From Silene conica (Eukaryota; Streptophyta; Magnoliopsida; Caryophyllales; Caryophyllaceae), in NCBI GenBank assembly GCA_029255685.2, contig CM055311.2:8499031-8563030 (forward strand): a stretch of DNA of 64,000 nucleotides, given 5' to 3'. A program made the translations under genes and the position numbers. The notes beneath the pieces are model-generated. The model had not been told where the DNA came from. It worked only from the letters and a program-made list of their open reading frames with translations, and did no database searches. Of the stretch, positions 1 through 10,998 are shown one piece after another (the stretch's first letter is position 1; each line of letters starts with the position of its first letter).

Positions 1-1681
1 ATCAAAAAGTTTCTGTTTTTATGATTATTAATTTTAATGAGTTAATTAGATTATAATCGTAATTTATGAGTCGGAAAATAAAATTTCGAGTATGGTCTGT
101 AATTTTTGGTCATTTTCAGATTCTAATATGTATTTTAGGATGACTAAAAATTTATGGCAATTTATTTCAAGTTTTTATGATTTAAATCGGATTTTTAACC
201 ATAAAAACGGCTTTTATACGATTTATTTAAGAAATAAACCATAAACATTTGCAAAAGACCATTTTATTAATTTCTGAATTTTCAGAAAATTTCCAGAAAG
301 TTTGAAATTTTGAATTTTAAATTTCAAATTTTATTGACTCATTTGGCCATATTTTGTTTATTTTTCCCGAAAATACAAGTAATTTATGAACAATAATGCA
401 AAATCAAGTTAGATCATGATCAAATATTAGTAGAGACTAAACATTGATTCCTAAAGTAAGTTAGGATGATTAACTTGGACATAAATGAGATTTATGTAAT
501 TTTGGATGATTTTAATAGTTAAAATCGCGCATATCCGTAAAAACCGTAAACAAATATGAGATATTTGCTCCCATAAGGCGATTTGGCATTAAAAATTGAG
601 CATGAGCATACATATTTTATTATTGCAATTTATTTAATATGAATGTCATATTTTGAATGTTATTTATATAATTTGGAATTATGTAATTTTTCTTAGTATG
701 GCCTTAGTTTTAATCAATATTACCCGTAATGAAAGGGAATATTGATTCGGTTGTAATTTATGTGATCTCGTATCACGGGTTTGTAATTTAATTTAATTTT
801 CAGTTTTACAATAGAATAGTTGTATTATTTTATTGTAATTCCGAAGATCCAAAAGACGGTGCCATACGGAAAGGAGTTCCGGCAAGACGGTGTTTTCTTG
901 GATGGCGTGCCAATGAAGTTCAAGGGACCAAGGAGTTGGTTTCCGAATTTGTAATAATTAATTAGTTTTTACTATTACTAGGAAGGCCATACTAGGATTT
1001 TATTGCTTTATTGCTTTTGCTTTTGCATTTTAATATGTTTGCATGCATAGCCAAATCGCCATAAACATGCATACTAGTTTAGATCGTTAAAAACGACCGT
1101 GTCAATTATAATTATCGAGTTCACCAATTTAATTCGCTTAAAGGAGATGGATAATAAATTGACAAGACCTCTATATTAAACAAAAACAACTGAGGATTAG
1201 CCTTACCAAATAGTAGAACCCATGAGCTTCTATTTCGTGAGGTGGTGCTAGTCCAGTGGGCAGTACGAACCCCATTACGTAGGATAAGTGGGGCGATGGG
1301 ATGGATTCAGTCCAGTGGGCGGATCGCATCCCGATGCATTTGAAATTTGGTTTGTACTCAACGGAAGTGTAGAGGACCAGTGGTCAATGTGTTCCGGGCT
1401 AAGATGAATAAATAATGATTTGTCATCAACCAAGAGTTCTAGGGTAGAACCGGTTTATTTTAACCCACCAAACCATATCATTGGGTCGGAGTTCCAGTGG
1501 TTCACGATTTCGGTAGTATGGGTTTGGGTCTTGGAATCATTTATAAAATTGGATAGAGGTCATTTTATAGATGCATCAATTTAGTAAATATGTTTACAAG
1601 TTAAAAATGAAAATTAAAACGATTAACATTTAATTTCTTCATATGTTTAAAAATTTTGTAGTCCTCATATCAATATCAATC
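1..1681 (+). other. Copia-1 5' untranslated leader
   Basis: No ORF is convincing here. The block around 840-1010, which contains GAAGATCCAAAAGACGG and GGCCATACTAGGA, and the block around 1225-1390, which has repeated CCAGTGGGC and TAGGATAAGTGGGG, match in order and spacing the leader of Copia-2 read on the minus strand (about 62390-62230 and 61960-61800). That shared leader supports assigning this stretch to the element and not to host DNA. The part from 1 to about 830 is AT-rich and unassigned. Confidence 0.65.
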
Positions 1682-2611
1682 ATGGCTACTTCCACTGCTA
1701 CGAACAATTCATGGTTACGTTCCTTCATGGATCGTTGTAAGCTAGAAAAGAATGGGGCAAACTTTGCCGATTGGGATGCCCAACTGTTGTTGGCGGCACA
1801 AGGTGACGGTAAGACCGAATTCCTTATTGAAGCATCACCTCCCGAACCTGCTAAAAATGCCACCGCCGCGGCAAGACGACCTTATGATTCTTATCACAAG
1901 GAGTCTTGGGAATTGAAAAATGTTTTGATCCTCTCGATGGAGCCGGAACTCCAAAAGATTGCCCTAAAGATTGGCACAGCTTATGAGATCTATTGCAGGC
2001 TTCTGACAATGTTCTCAAAGGCTTCGAGAATTGTCCAATATGGGGCAGTATCGGCTTTCTTTGATCTCAACCTTAAGGAGGGGCAAAAGGTTAGCCCACA
2101 TATACTCAAGATGATTGAGCATGTAAAAACCCTAAGGATGAATCAAGTGGACATTCCTAAGGAACTTGTGATTGACAGAATCCTCCACTCCTTGTCTAAG
2201 GTGAAGACTTATGTACAATTCCGGATGAATTTCAACATAAGGAACCAAGACATCTCTCTCGATGAACTGCACAATATGATCGTGCAAGTAGAAAGGGATA
2301 TGGACCTAAATGTTAGTTCCCCTAAGGATGAGCTCTATATAAATGTTAAGGGCAAAGGAAAGTTCGATAGGAAGGGTAGGGCTAAGGGGAGGCAACCTTC
2401 CAAAGGTTTAAAGAATGTGTCTTCGGAGGCAAGTACATCAGATCCCAACATGAGCGCTCCTCAAGGAGCAAGGTGCTTTTATTGTAATAATAAAGGACAT
2501 AAGAAGAGGAATTGTTCCAGATATCTCAGCGATCTCAAAGCTGGGAAGATTCTTCCAAGTTGGTATGATAACTATCTCTATTTTGTGTTGATCTCAACTA
2601 ACGTATTATGA
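1682..2611 (+). CDS. gag: Copia-1 gag polyprotein fragment (capsid and zinc knuckle)
   Basis: A 309-residue copia Gag that would form the virus-like particle and bind element RNA. I chose the ATG at 1682 because the residues after it (Met-Ala-Thr-Ser..., then SWLRSF) align with the start of the Copia-2 Gag; the 13 codons upstream look like leader. A UBN2/retrotran_gag-type capsid region fills roughly residues 10-210, with phrases such as SPHILKMIEHV shared with Copia-2. A basic Lys/Gly-rich stretch follows, then one CCHC knuckle (CX2CX4HX4C) starting near residue 265. The frame stops about 30 residues after the knuckle without reaching a protease, and the last 15 residues look like read-through of non-coding sequence. 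Gag may be functional, but pol is absent. Confidence 0.85.
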   Translation: MATSTATNNSWLRSFMDRCKLEKNGANFADWDAQLLLAAQGDGKTEFLIEASPPEPAKNATAAARRPYDSYHKESWELKNVLILSMEPELQKIALKIGTAYEIYCRLLTMFSKASRIVQYGAVSAFFDLNLKEGQKVSPHILKMIEHVKTLRMNQVDIPKELVIDRILHSLSKVKTYVQFRMNFNIRNQDISLDELHNMIVQVERDMDLNVSSPKDELYINVKGKGKFDRKGRAKGRQPSKGLKNVSSEASTSDPNMSAPQGARCFYCNNKGHKKRNCSRYLSDLKAGKILPSWYDNYLYFVLISTNVL

Positions 2612-3395
2612 TACAAGTTGTGATGTGAATGCTCTTCTTACTTGAATTAGGGCATGGAAACAAAAATAAGGGAAAGAAAAATCAAGCATAATGGATCAAT
2701 GGAACTAAGAGTAGCTCCACTCAGAATGATCAAAGAGCTTTGTTTTTCCTGCTTATTTTATTTCAAGTGTTGAAAGAACAATTTAAAATCCGTATTTTAT
2801 TTCCTTGTTGGACGAGGAAATGTTAATCCTTTAAACAATTGGTTGTATTTTGGATAATGAGGTGACTTGGTTTTCAACCCAAGTCACTATTGGTTTTATA
2901 TTTATGTTCTTAATTAGTTTTAACACTTGCAAATCTTAAACATAGAATAGAATTGATTGTCACATTTCAATGTATGACCATTGAAACCAAATAGGTATAG
3001 GATACCCAATTCAAATCAAATCAAAATCAAATTAAGTTAAGAACTTAATTAAAGAGGAAAAGTTATCATAAGGGTACTCAAACCAACTTCAAAGTTATCA
3101 ACCATTCCAAAATATCTAAAGCTTTAAATTGAATATTTTCTGTAATAAACCATAAGGATACACAAACCAACATCAAAGTCATTGCTTGTGGCCTTAGTAG
3201 CTATCTTTGGTGATAAAATGGGATTATTATTACAAAGATAGAGTGGGAGAAATTTGAAAAGCCACAAATAGCATATGATTTTGACAAGCACAATGGATGT
3301 GATCTATTAGTGAATAGTAGGATTTATTGTGTTTTGGTTATGTGAAAGATAAGAAGGAAGATTAAGTTGTGAATGGGATCTACGATTTAAGAAAA

Positions 3396-3681
3396 TCTAC
3401 ACCTTATGGTTATAAAAGGTAGATTAGGCTGTAGATAAGATTCTACGGCTTATCATCCCAAAAGTTGTGGATAAGCCCAAAGGTTGTAGATAAGATCTAC
3501 GGTTTGGTAAAAATCTACGCCTTATATCCCAAGAGCAATCTACACCTTATGGTTGTAAAAGGTAGACTAGGCTGTGGATAAGATTCTACGCCTTATCGTC
3601 CCAAAAGTTGTGGATAAGCCCAAAAGTTGTGGATAAGATCTACGGTTTGGTAAAAATCTACGCCTTATATACCAACGGCCC
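3396..3681 (+). repeat. 143-bp tandem duplication in Copia-1 interior
   Basis: Two adjacent units of 143 bp start at 3396 and 3539 with TCTACACCTTATGGTT and differ at a handful of positions. Inside each unit, short words such as GATAAGATCTACGG and AAATCTACGCCTTAT recur, so the region is internally repetitive as well. Confidence 0.85.
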
Positions 3682-5689
3682 CGGCCCTGGAGGATACTTC
3701 AAAGATAAATTCTTGAAGTTTGTAAGGAAAAATTCTATACATGGATAAGATCCATGATATAGTCCTCGTACAGTACAAGATAAGATAAATGTGGGGAACT
3801 GAAAGTTCCTACACACAGAAATTGTATACCATAAGAAAAGACTCTTATAGAAACTACGGGAGGACACTCGAAGAAAATTATTCAAAAGATTTTGCAAAGG
3901 CTCAAGAAAAGGTTCTTGGATTTAGATGGTGATCTAAATATGCCAATGCAAAGAACCATGAAATTTATAAGATTTACGTGCTGATAAATGAGATTTGTTA
4001 AGAGAAGCATAAACAGACATGTAGATGTCTGCAGTCTACAAAGTTAAGGGTAACTTTGTTGAAAGTAGTAAGGTAATTCATTGAGAATGAATTCAGTAAA
4101 CTCAATAACCACTTTTCAAAAGGGTATTTGAAAAGGATGTGACTATTAGCACATATGGTTGAAGTCCCAACCATTTCAATTCATTAAATGTTAAGGAACA
4201 TTGAATTGAGTGGGAGCTTTATGATTTACGGTTAAATGTAAAGTTCAGTGGGAGTTCTCGCTCCAGGATTTGAAGCTATTGAGTCATGGGTATGACTTCG
4301 GGATCTTCAGAATCAGGCAAGAACAAGAGTTTAGTGGGAGTAAAAGTTATCTAAAACAACTCATTGCTCGTTTGGAATGAAGCATTGATACTCATGAAAG
4401 GTACACGAGTTTTTGGTTCTAGATGACATATTGATATGAATTAAATATAATTAAACATGAGATGTTTAGTTGAGATTATAAGAGACATCTTGTTGTAAGG
4501 TATTAAGGTTGTTCATGGAGATGAAGATAGTATAAACATGATGAGATCATGGAAATTTATCGAACCTTAAGTACAAAAGTTTACACGTTTAAATTCGCTA
4601 ATGTTTCCGCCATTAGTATAATCGTGTAAAGTGGATGCGCACCGCTTACAGGACAACCCGTAGAGCAGGTTTTAAATCAATGATTAAACCTTGATCAATT
4701 GTCAAAGTATTCTCCAATGAAGATGAAAGACAAATTCAAGATCTTGGAAGATAACTTAGTCGTATGGTAAAAGGTTTGCAACGACTCAAGTTCCAAGAAA
4801 CCAAGCAAAGATTTGTGATAATCTTTGGCTTACATTCATTGACTATGCATCTCAATGACTTGTATTTTAACTACATGGTCATCACAAGATTCTACAAAAT
4901 GTGTACGTTCACAAATTATGTAAAGGCATTGTTGTGGCTGGGAGTTACACAATGCACATAATCTTATTCGCTAGTCATAAGAATAACTTGTCTCTTTCAG
5001 AGGAAAGATCAATGTATGGATATAATCCGCAAAGTGAACGATCGCACGAACCGTGGTAAACCTGGTTTACTCAAAATGAAGATAATTACAATTTTAAGGG
5101 ATGTAAACGAGAGACCCTAAAGCTGATTGTAAATTAAATGGTGTTCAAAGGTTGACCACTTGGATGGTGTAATCCACTAATTGTTTGAGTTATTTATAAC
5201 TCACGAAAGGTCAAGTAAAATTCAAATGGGATGGTAAGACCATATTGAACCCCATTAAAGTGAATTGAATTGTCATGACCTCGCCCCTAGTTGCTTAAGT
5301 GAGGTGACATCTCAATGCAACCGGATGTGTGATGCGATTGATGGCGAGTTCAATTGCCATAGAGTCATACGAGATGACTAATCGATCACCTAGGCATAGA
5401 CATGTTAAGATACATTTGCCGGGCTAATGACCGCTGATAGAGCTCTGGCGTACTCTTATTGAAAGACTGCCTGGTCGTGGCGGGAGCATCTATCGTGTTT
5501 CACATGAGTCAGTTCTTGGACTAATGACTGTTCTCTGAGGTGGCATAGTTTTCAGATTAACTTTGATTTATGTCCTAACACCTTCGTAACTGGGGTTTAT
5601 AAGGACATATTTTGGGTTATGATGGGCTGTGGCCAGCCGGAAGGAATAAGTCGATTGGGAATTGTCCACCCCTTGTCAGGGTTGAGAAA

Positions 5690-5755
5690 TATCTCTAGGC
5701 CACTCGAGGAGAATAATAACTAGAAATGCGTGGCCACGCTCGGAAAGTATCTATG
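5690..5755 (+). other. Conserved 3' non-coding block of Copia-1
   Basis: The words CCACTCGAGGAG, TAACTAGAAATGC, TGGCCA and GCTCG occur in the same order in Copia-2 on the minus strand (about 57195-57142). The block sits about 200 bp upstream of the polypurine tract in Copia-1 and about 250-300 bp upstream in Copia-2. Conservation in otherwise diverged untranslated sequence suggests a cis-acting element. Confidence 0.6.
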
Positions 5756-5905
5756 GTAGATAATTCCGGTCAGTAGTTATAAACTCCAGATCGAGATAAA
5801 CCACTCTAGATTTTAATCAATTGCCGGCACGACCTGAGAGGACGCCATGCATTGAGTGGGAGATAGTAATAGGGCAAGAGAATTGGTGACACACACTTGT
5901 CTCGG

Positions 5906-5918
5906 ACAAGTGGGAGAT
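5906..5918 (+). other. Polypurine tract of Copia-1
   Basis: ACAAGTGGGAGAT lies directly before the TG of the 3' LTR. The same word precedes the Copia-2 3' LTR on the other strand. It is the expected plus-strand primer for reverse transcription. Confidence 0.85.
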
Positions 5919-7212
5919 TGTTGGAGGAAGTGTCCTCGACAATAGTGTGTTGACATAATTAAAACTCATTTGAATGAAACACAACTGGGAGTGTTACTCT
6001 TTTAAAGTCGACTGATCAACATTTACCGATAATGATTGGCTGTCTAGAGTTTGACATTATCGTCATATGATGGTGGTGATCAGTTGATCCCTTAAGGTCA
6101 TATCTTTAGGGAATTCCGTCTCAATGGAATAATTAATTAATATTGTATTGGATGCAAATTAATTAATAACTGGAAATTTTGGAAATAATTTTATATGACG
6201 AATATTATTTATAATGGGATTATAATAATAATTAAAGTCAAAGTAATAAAATTGTTTTATTACTCGGTTTTATTTATTCGTTTAGGAAACGATTAAATTG
6301 AGAATGAACACGGTTGATCATAAAATTACAAAGAGTTGTAATTAAATTATGATATTACATATTTTGTACAATAATAATTTCGAATTATTAGTGTATTTAT
6401 TTAAATGTAATAAATTTGTAAATTATGAATTTTAATAGTTAAAATTGCACAATTAACAAATTGGGTCATGTGTTATGGAACATATGTAACATGTTACAAA
6501 TTAACACAATTGACAAAGATAAAATGGGTCCATTTTAGACCTCATTTCAGCCGTGTAGTATTGAGCATGAATGATGGTTGTGTGTGTAAGAGTATAAAGA
6601 GGTTGAGTGTTATGCAAAAGAAATGTGTAAGGCATATTTAGAGCTTTTGTGTAAGAAAGAAAGAGCCATGCATTGGCCTTGAAAGGCTTGCTTGGCCGGC
6701 CTATTCAAGAGCTAGTGAGCTCTTGTTTGCTATATATATATCACTCAAAATACACACATATGATGCTAATTCTTTTGTAGTAGTTGTTGATGCTTGTTCA
6801 TCCACATACTACAACTTCATTCATTCTCCCTACATTTTTCTAAGAAAATAAGTTTTCTAGTAAAATTAATTATTTCCATACTAATAATATTAAGAGTAAT
6901 ATTATTATTATTTCTAGTATACTTATACTAATTTTCTAGTAACAAAATTAGTATTAGTTTGAGATCGGGTCCTTGATACGCATCTTTTGGAGACGATTTT
7001 TCTTAGATCGTTTAAGGGTATTTCGGTGGTTTGAAGACTCATATAATAGGTGATTATTGAGTATAAACCTTCTAAAATCAATGTAAGGACTATCTCATCT
7101 TATGATATCATCTTGCATGCATAAGATCTATTTAAGTTTTTATGACTAAACTTAAAAAAAAACAAAACTCATATTAGATTTGAGTATAAAATAAGGAACC
7201 TAGTTTCCAACA
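5919..7212 (+). repeat. Copia-1 3' LTR
   Basis: 1294 bp with ends TGTTGG and CCAACA. It starts right after the polypurine tract. It contains a TATA-like run near 6730 (CTATATATATATCACTC). The first 250 bp share order and words with the Copia-2 LTR, for example GTGATCAGTTGATCCC against GTGATCAACTGGTCCC. The 5' partner LTR is outside the window, so age cannot be measured. Confidence 0.85.
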
Positions 7213-7987
7213 ATTACGTGAGTAGGAAGTTTATTAATTAAGTAATATACTTTTAGGTGGAAGTTTTCGTGTGGAGCACTTTTGAACGGTCGTGCGTTTT
7301 GCCATTTGCTTCTGCAACTACAGGTAGGGGAAGTACGATGCATATCGTAATGATTACCCAGTTGTTATTGATGATTCCCATGAATGTTTTATACTAATAC
7401 TTGGTTGGTATATTATGATATTTGATTATATATATTCTGTGATACGATATGAGACGAGGAGAAAAAGGGTCTGTGTGGCGTGGAGATAAGGGTCTGTGTT
7501 TGGTGTGGAGAAAAAGGGTCTGTGTGGCGCGGAGATAAAGGGTCTGTGTTTGGTGCGGAGAAAAGGGTCTGTGATTCGGAGTGGAGAAGTTCAACTTTCT
7601 ATTTATAGTAATGTTGTTTATTTATATATGGTTTTCTCTACTCAACCTCGCGGTTGACCCTGTGTATTCGTGAACACCTGTGATGAACCAACTATTGGGG
7701 AGCAGATTTGACAGGTGGCTGAGACTAAGGGGGAGCTATGGGAGAAAGAGCTTGGATCCGGACCTGAATAGACGTCTAGATCACCTTAGTCAGTTTTATA
7801 CGAGTTGTACTTTGACTACGTTGTTAAGACTTTTGATACAGTTGTAAGGATCATGACTTGAGTTAACCTTAATTTAAAGTACTGTTTTTCTTCCTTTGTA
7901 TCTACTGCCTCGGGAAACCGAGATGGTAACACCTGTATTTATCTGAGGAGTCCTAGTTCAGGCCCTTAAATAAATGGGGGTGTTACA
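7213..7987 (+). repeat. Tekay-family LTR, 3' part only
   Basis: Matches the last about 770 bp of the Tekay-like LTRs at 25090-25858 and 32550-33320, including the 24-bp-scale AAGGGTCTGTG repeats (7465-7575) and the end ATAAATGGGGGTGTTACA. The first part is missing because Copia-1 inserted here. No initiator-Met primer site follows at 7988, so this is a 3' LTR or solo LTR, not a 5' LTR. It is more diverged than the two Tekay LTRs are from each other. Confidence 0.85.
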
Positions 7988-8218
7988 CGATATATATACT
8001 CGTTCGAGGACTCGTGAGGAAGAAGCGTTCATCAGCTATTCTCTAATCCTCGACCGACTATAGATGATGAGGAAACTACTCGATCGAGTAGTACTACTGT
8101 TCGATCAACCCCTTTAGCCTCAGAAGCTATTAAGTCGTCATTAACGCTTACCCTGAGTGACGATACAAGGGAACATTCAGTTAAATCCTATTATGATCGA
8201 GTTCATTATCCGCAACGG
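7988..8218 (+). other. Unassigned, probably Athila-type remnant upstream of protease
   Basis: No ORF of note. It contains an 18-bp perfect palindrome ACTACTCGATCGAGTAGT at 8075-8092. Its position just upstream of an Athila-type protease fragment suggests degraded gag-pro linker. Confidence 0.35.
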
Positions 8219-8794
8219 TTGCTACCACACTGTGGATTCCTGGACCGTATACGAGACCTTAATGTTGCTGATCATTATAATGAGACGATTGCCCAGGTAC
8301 CCTCTTATGCTGAATTTATTTATCAAATTAACTGGTATAAGAGGGATACTAATGCGACGGTAATGAATGTAGCTATGACTGAAGAGTGTAGCACACTTCT
8401 TCAGAATGGGACCCTTCCTAATATGTCTGACTCGCAATTTTTTTCTATTCCATGTTCTATAGGGACCCATTCGTTTGATAACGTTTTATGTGACTTCAAT
8501 TCTAGTGTTAACATTTTACCTTTGTCGCTTGCCTTGAAATTGGGTTTGACTAAGTTTACGTGCGCTAGAACGATTGTTTAGTTGGCCGATTACTCTTATG
8601 TACGGGTCAAAGGAGCTTTATATGATGTACCTGTTAGGATCGGGAATTTCTATATTCCCGTAGATTTCATTGTCTTAAACATACCCGAAGACCGCAACGT
8701 TCCCATTATTTTGGGAAGACCATTTTTGTGCACTGCTGGCGCAATTGTTGATGTCGGGATTGGGACACTTACCTTTCAGGTCAGAGGAGAGGAC
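8219..8794 (+). pseudogene. Athila-type gypsy protease fragment
   Basis: Translated in one frame, this resembles the protease domain of the Athila-like element at 45500-46050: an ECSTLLQN motif, then FSIPCSIG, an active-site region, VDFIVLNIPED, and a PIILGRPFL flap-side motif. The active-site triplet reads Asp-Phe-Asn where the relative has Asp-Leu-Gly. An in-frame TAG at 8579-8581 interrupts it. Similarity stops at about 8794, where an inverted copia LTR fragment begins, so the apparent stop at 8798 belongs to that fragment. A dead remnant. Confidence 0.8.
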
Positions 8795-8980
8795 TGTTAG
8801 AAATCAAATTTCAGATTATTAACTCATATCTCATATGAGTAATTATTGAAGTTTAGTCATAAAACTTAACTAGATTTTATGCATGCATGATGATTATATA
8901 AGATGGAAAGAAATGTCCTTAGATTGCTTTAGCAGGTTTATACTCAATTAATCACCTATTAATCACCGGTATGATTTTGT
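8795..8980 (-). repeat. Inverted fragment of a Copia-1-related LTR
   Basis: Read on the minus strand this corresponds to the last about 190 bp of the Copia-1 LTR (7030-7212). Shared words include AGTTTAGTCATAAA, TTATGCATGCA and GGTTTATACTCAATTAATCACCTATTA on the plus strand here. It begins TGTTAGAAA, the complement of an LTR 3' end. Divergence is clearly higher than between LTR pairs in the window. Confidence 0.65.
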
Positions 8981-9688
8981 GAGAGAGACTAGTGGTCGGA
9001 GGTGTTTGCGAGGGAAGAGTAGAAAACATAAAGTTAAGTTAGGACCGTATGGAGTTATTAAGTGAGTCATGTGAGGTAAGTGGACGATGTTATCGTAAGC
9101 TTGAGTGTGGCTGTTACGTTTCTATATGGTCAAGAAGTAGTGTAAATCGGAGGAATGACAGAATAAAGGGCTGGAAGGGATATGTGTGTCGATACTATTG
9201 GAATTAGCAAGGGATAACTAAGGGAGATGAATATGGATATGTTGGCTTAAGAAGTGCATAAAAGGATTTCGTCGCGGTAGTTGGGAGGGATTTAGTGTCT
9301 GGTGAGTTTATGAGTTATGGTGACATGCGTGTTGAATTGTAAATAATTTTGTTGACCGGAAAACTTGGGTTTCAAAGATAGAGTTATGATTATATAAAAG
9401 GGGTGAGGATGTTAACAGGGTAAGAAGGTTTGTGAGACAAGAGTGAGATCATGTGCAAAGGATGAGATATTTCATTGCCCGTTAATTAGTGAGTGCTTGG
9501 GCTTGTTAGTGGCGTATGGAGAGAAATTGAATGCTAAGGGAGTTTATGGCTATAAGGGAATAAGGAGCTATGGTTCCAATGAAGAGGATGTGGCAATGGA
9601 AGCAATGAGAGAATATTTTATTGACTAAGGAGTTAGAGAGAATGTGTATATACTTAAGTGACTGAGTGATGTGATCGGATGCCATGGT
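8981..9688. other. Unassigned old sequence, left target flank of the LARD element
   Basis: A purine-rich plus strand with many GAGG and GTGAG words. The longest ORF (61 codons at 9443-9628) has no recognisable motif and I do not call it a gene. Its continuation after the nested block is 55572-55889. Probably a decayed transposon. Confidence 0.4.
9684..9688 (+). repeat. Target site duplication ATGGT (left) of LARD
   Basis: ATGGT immediately precedes the LTR start TGTAACATCCC at 9689, and the same five bases follow the LTR end at 55567-55571. This proves that both outer ends belong to one insertion despite 46 kb of separation. Confidence 0.9.
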
Positions 9689-9910
9689 TGTAACATCCCG
9701 CTTTTTTATAAAAGTATTTTTAATAATTTAAAAGTAGTTTACGAAATTTAACAATATTTTAATTTTAATCCGTAAGTTTTATTTTAAGAAATGTCGTTAA
9801 GTCCGTCTTGAGTTTGTTTAATTTAAAGATTTCCACGTTTACTTGGTAATCTCCATTTTAAGATTTTCCGCTCCTTACATTTTACAAACTCGACTCAAGT
9901 CAAATATAAA
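9689..9910 (+). repeat. LARD 5' LTR, segment 1 of 3
   Basis: Matches 39645-39866 of the 3' LTR almost base for base, with differences such as TTTACGA against TTTACGG. It ends inside the TATA-like box, where the solo LTR inserted. Confidence 0.9.
9905..9910 (+). promoter_or_regulatory. Interrupted TATA-like box of the LARD 5' LTR
   Basis: The undisturbed 3' LTR reads CAAATATAAAGGACACC at 39857-39873, a good plant TATA box context. In the 5' LTR the solo LTR sits exactly after TATAAA, with ATAAA duplicated at 12034-12038. That this is the LARD promoter is inferred from motif and position only. Confidence 0.45.
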
Positions 9911-10293
9911 TGTAACACCCCCATTTATTCAAGGACCTGTACTAGGACTCCTCAGATAAATAAGAGTGTTACCATCTCGGTTTCCCGAGGCAGTAGATAC
10001 AAAGGAAGATAAACAGTACTTTAAATATAAAGTTAACTCAAAACATGTTCTTACATCCGTGTCCAAAAGTCTTAACAAAATAAAAAAAAGTACAACTCTT
10101 ATAAGACTGGCTAAGGTGATCTAGACATCTAAACTGGTCTGGATCCAGGCTCTTCCTCCCATAGCTCCCCCTTAGTCTCAGCCACCTGTCAATCTGCTCC
10201 CCAATAGTTGGTTCATCACAGGTGATCACGAATACACAGGGTCAACCACGAGGTTGAGTAGGGAAAAGAATAAGTAAAACAACAATATAATAA

Positions 10294-10450
10294 ACTCCGC
10301 GCCGATCCAACACTATATATATATACTCCGCACCGATCCAACGCCATAAATACTCCGCACCGATCCAACGCCATAAATACTCCGCACCGATCCAACACCA
10401 TAAATACTCCGCACCGATCCAACACCATAAATACTCCGCACCGATCCAAC
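10294..10450 (-). repeat. 27-bp tandem repeat in the solo LTR
   Basis: Five clear units of about 27 bp with the core ACTCCGCACCGATCCAAC start at 10325, 10352, 10379, 10406 and 10433, with a degenerate unit at 10294. The related Tekay LTRs carry AAGGGTCTGTG repeats at the same place. Confidence 0.85.
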
Positions 10451-10942
10451 TCCGTATCACAAGGCCCAATATATATATATATATACAATATTTCAGAATG
10501 ATAAAGATAATATAATACAACGATCACATGATAAATCACACAAACATGCTTATTCACCAATATGAACAGAGTACACCTTATTATAAATCAATATTTTCCC
10601 CTACCTGAAATAGCAGGAACGCAGACACACTCCGAGATAGGCTTAGAAATGTTCCACTCGAAACTCGTTACCTAAACAGGTATATGTAACAAATTAATAA
10701 CTTTTACGACTCCCTTAACGATCATACTTACCCAAAACCCCATAAATAGAAAGTTTCCATAAATGGAAACTTTCCCCATATAGCACTTCCAAACATGGCA
10801 ACCTCTAAATATGACAACATTCGTTTTAAATCCCAAATTATTCTATACATTACTAAATTCCATATATACTCCCAAAACTTAACCCTTATTAAAAGAAATC
10901 CTTTACCAAAAATAAAATATAAAACCATACATACAAATATTT

Positions 10943-10960
10943 ACTAATAATAATAATAAT

Positions 10961-10995
<35 letters not shown>
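10943..10995 (+). repeat. AAT microsatellite
   Basis: An almost pure run of TAA/AAT triplets, the counterpart of the ATT-rich stretch in the Tekay LTRs at 24780-24840. Confidence 0.9.

Positions 10996-10998
<3 letters not shown>

Larger units (their letters stand above)
2612..5918 (+). other. Copia-1 interior without coding capacity
   Basis: About 3.3 kb between gag and the polypurine tract. No reverse transcriptase, integrase or RNase H motif is readable in any frame, only isolated short ORFs. The sequence is A-rich on the plus strand, has recurring GTGGGAG phrases, and includes a tandem duplication near 3396. The last 300 bases resemble the 3' untranslated region of Copia-2, so the 3' boundary is authentic. 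This looks like a non-autonomous derivative in which pol was replaced or eroded. Confidence 0.6.
1..7212 (+). mobile_element. Copia-1: Ty1/copia LTR element with gag only, 5' end outside window
   Basis: The order is non-coding leader, gag ORF, about 3.3 kb without a usable ORF, polypurine tract, then a 1294-bp 3' LTR that begins TGTTGG and ends CCAACA. No second copy of this LTR is seen to the left, so the 5' LTR should lie just before base 1. Leader, gag, 3' non-coding region and LTR all resemble the minus-strand Copia-2 at 55890-64000, so the two are related families. Pol is not recognisable, so this copy would need a helper to move. It sits inside a Tekay-family LTR fragment that resumes at 7213. 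Confidence 0.85.

Noticed and set aside
8075..8092. 18-bp perfect palindrome ACTACTCGATCGAGTAGT as a regulatory site
   Set aside because: Single occurrence in decayed sequence; no context supports function.
9443..9628. 61-codon ORF as a host gene
   Set aside because: No motif, no exon-like context, lies in decayed purine-rich sequence.
10216..10560. 114-codon ORF with repeated LDRCGVFM units
   Set aside because: Encoded by the 27-bp tandem repeat of a solo LTR; the reading frame is a by-product of a period divisible by three.
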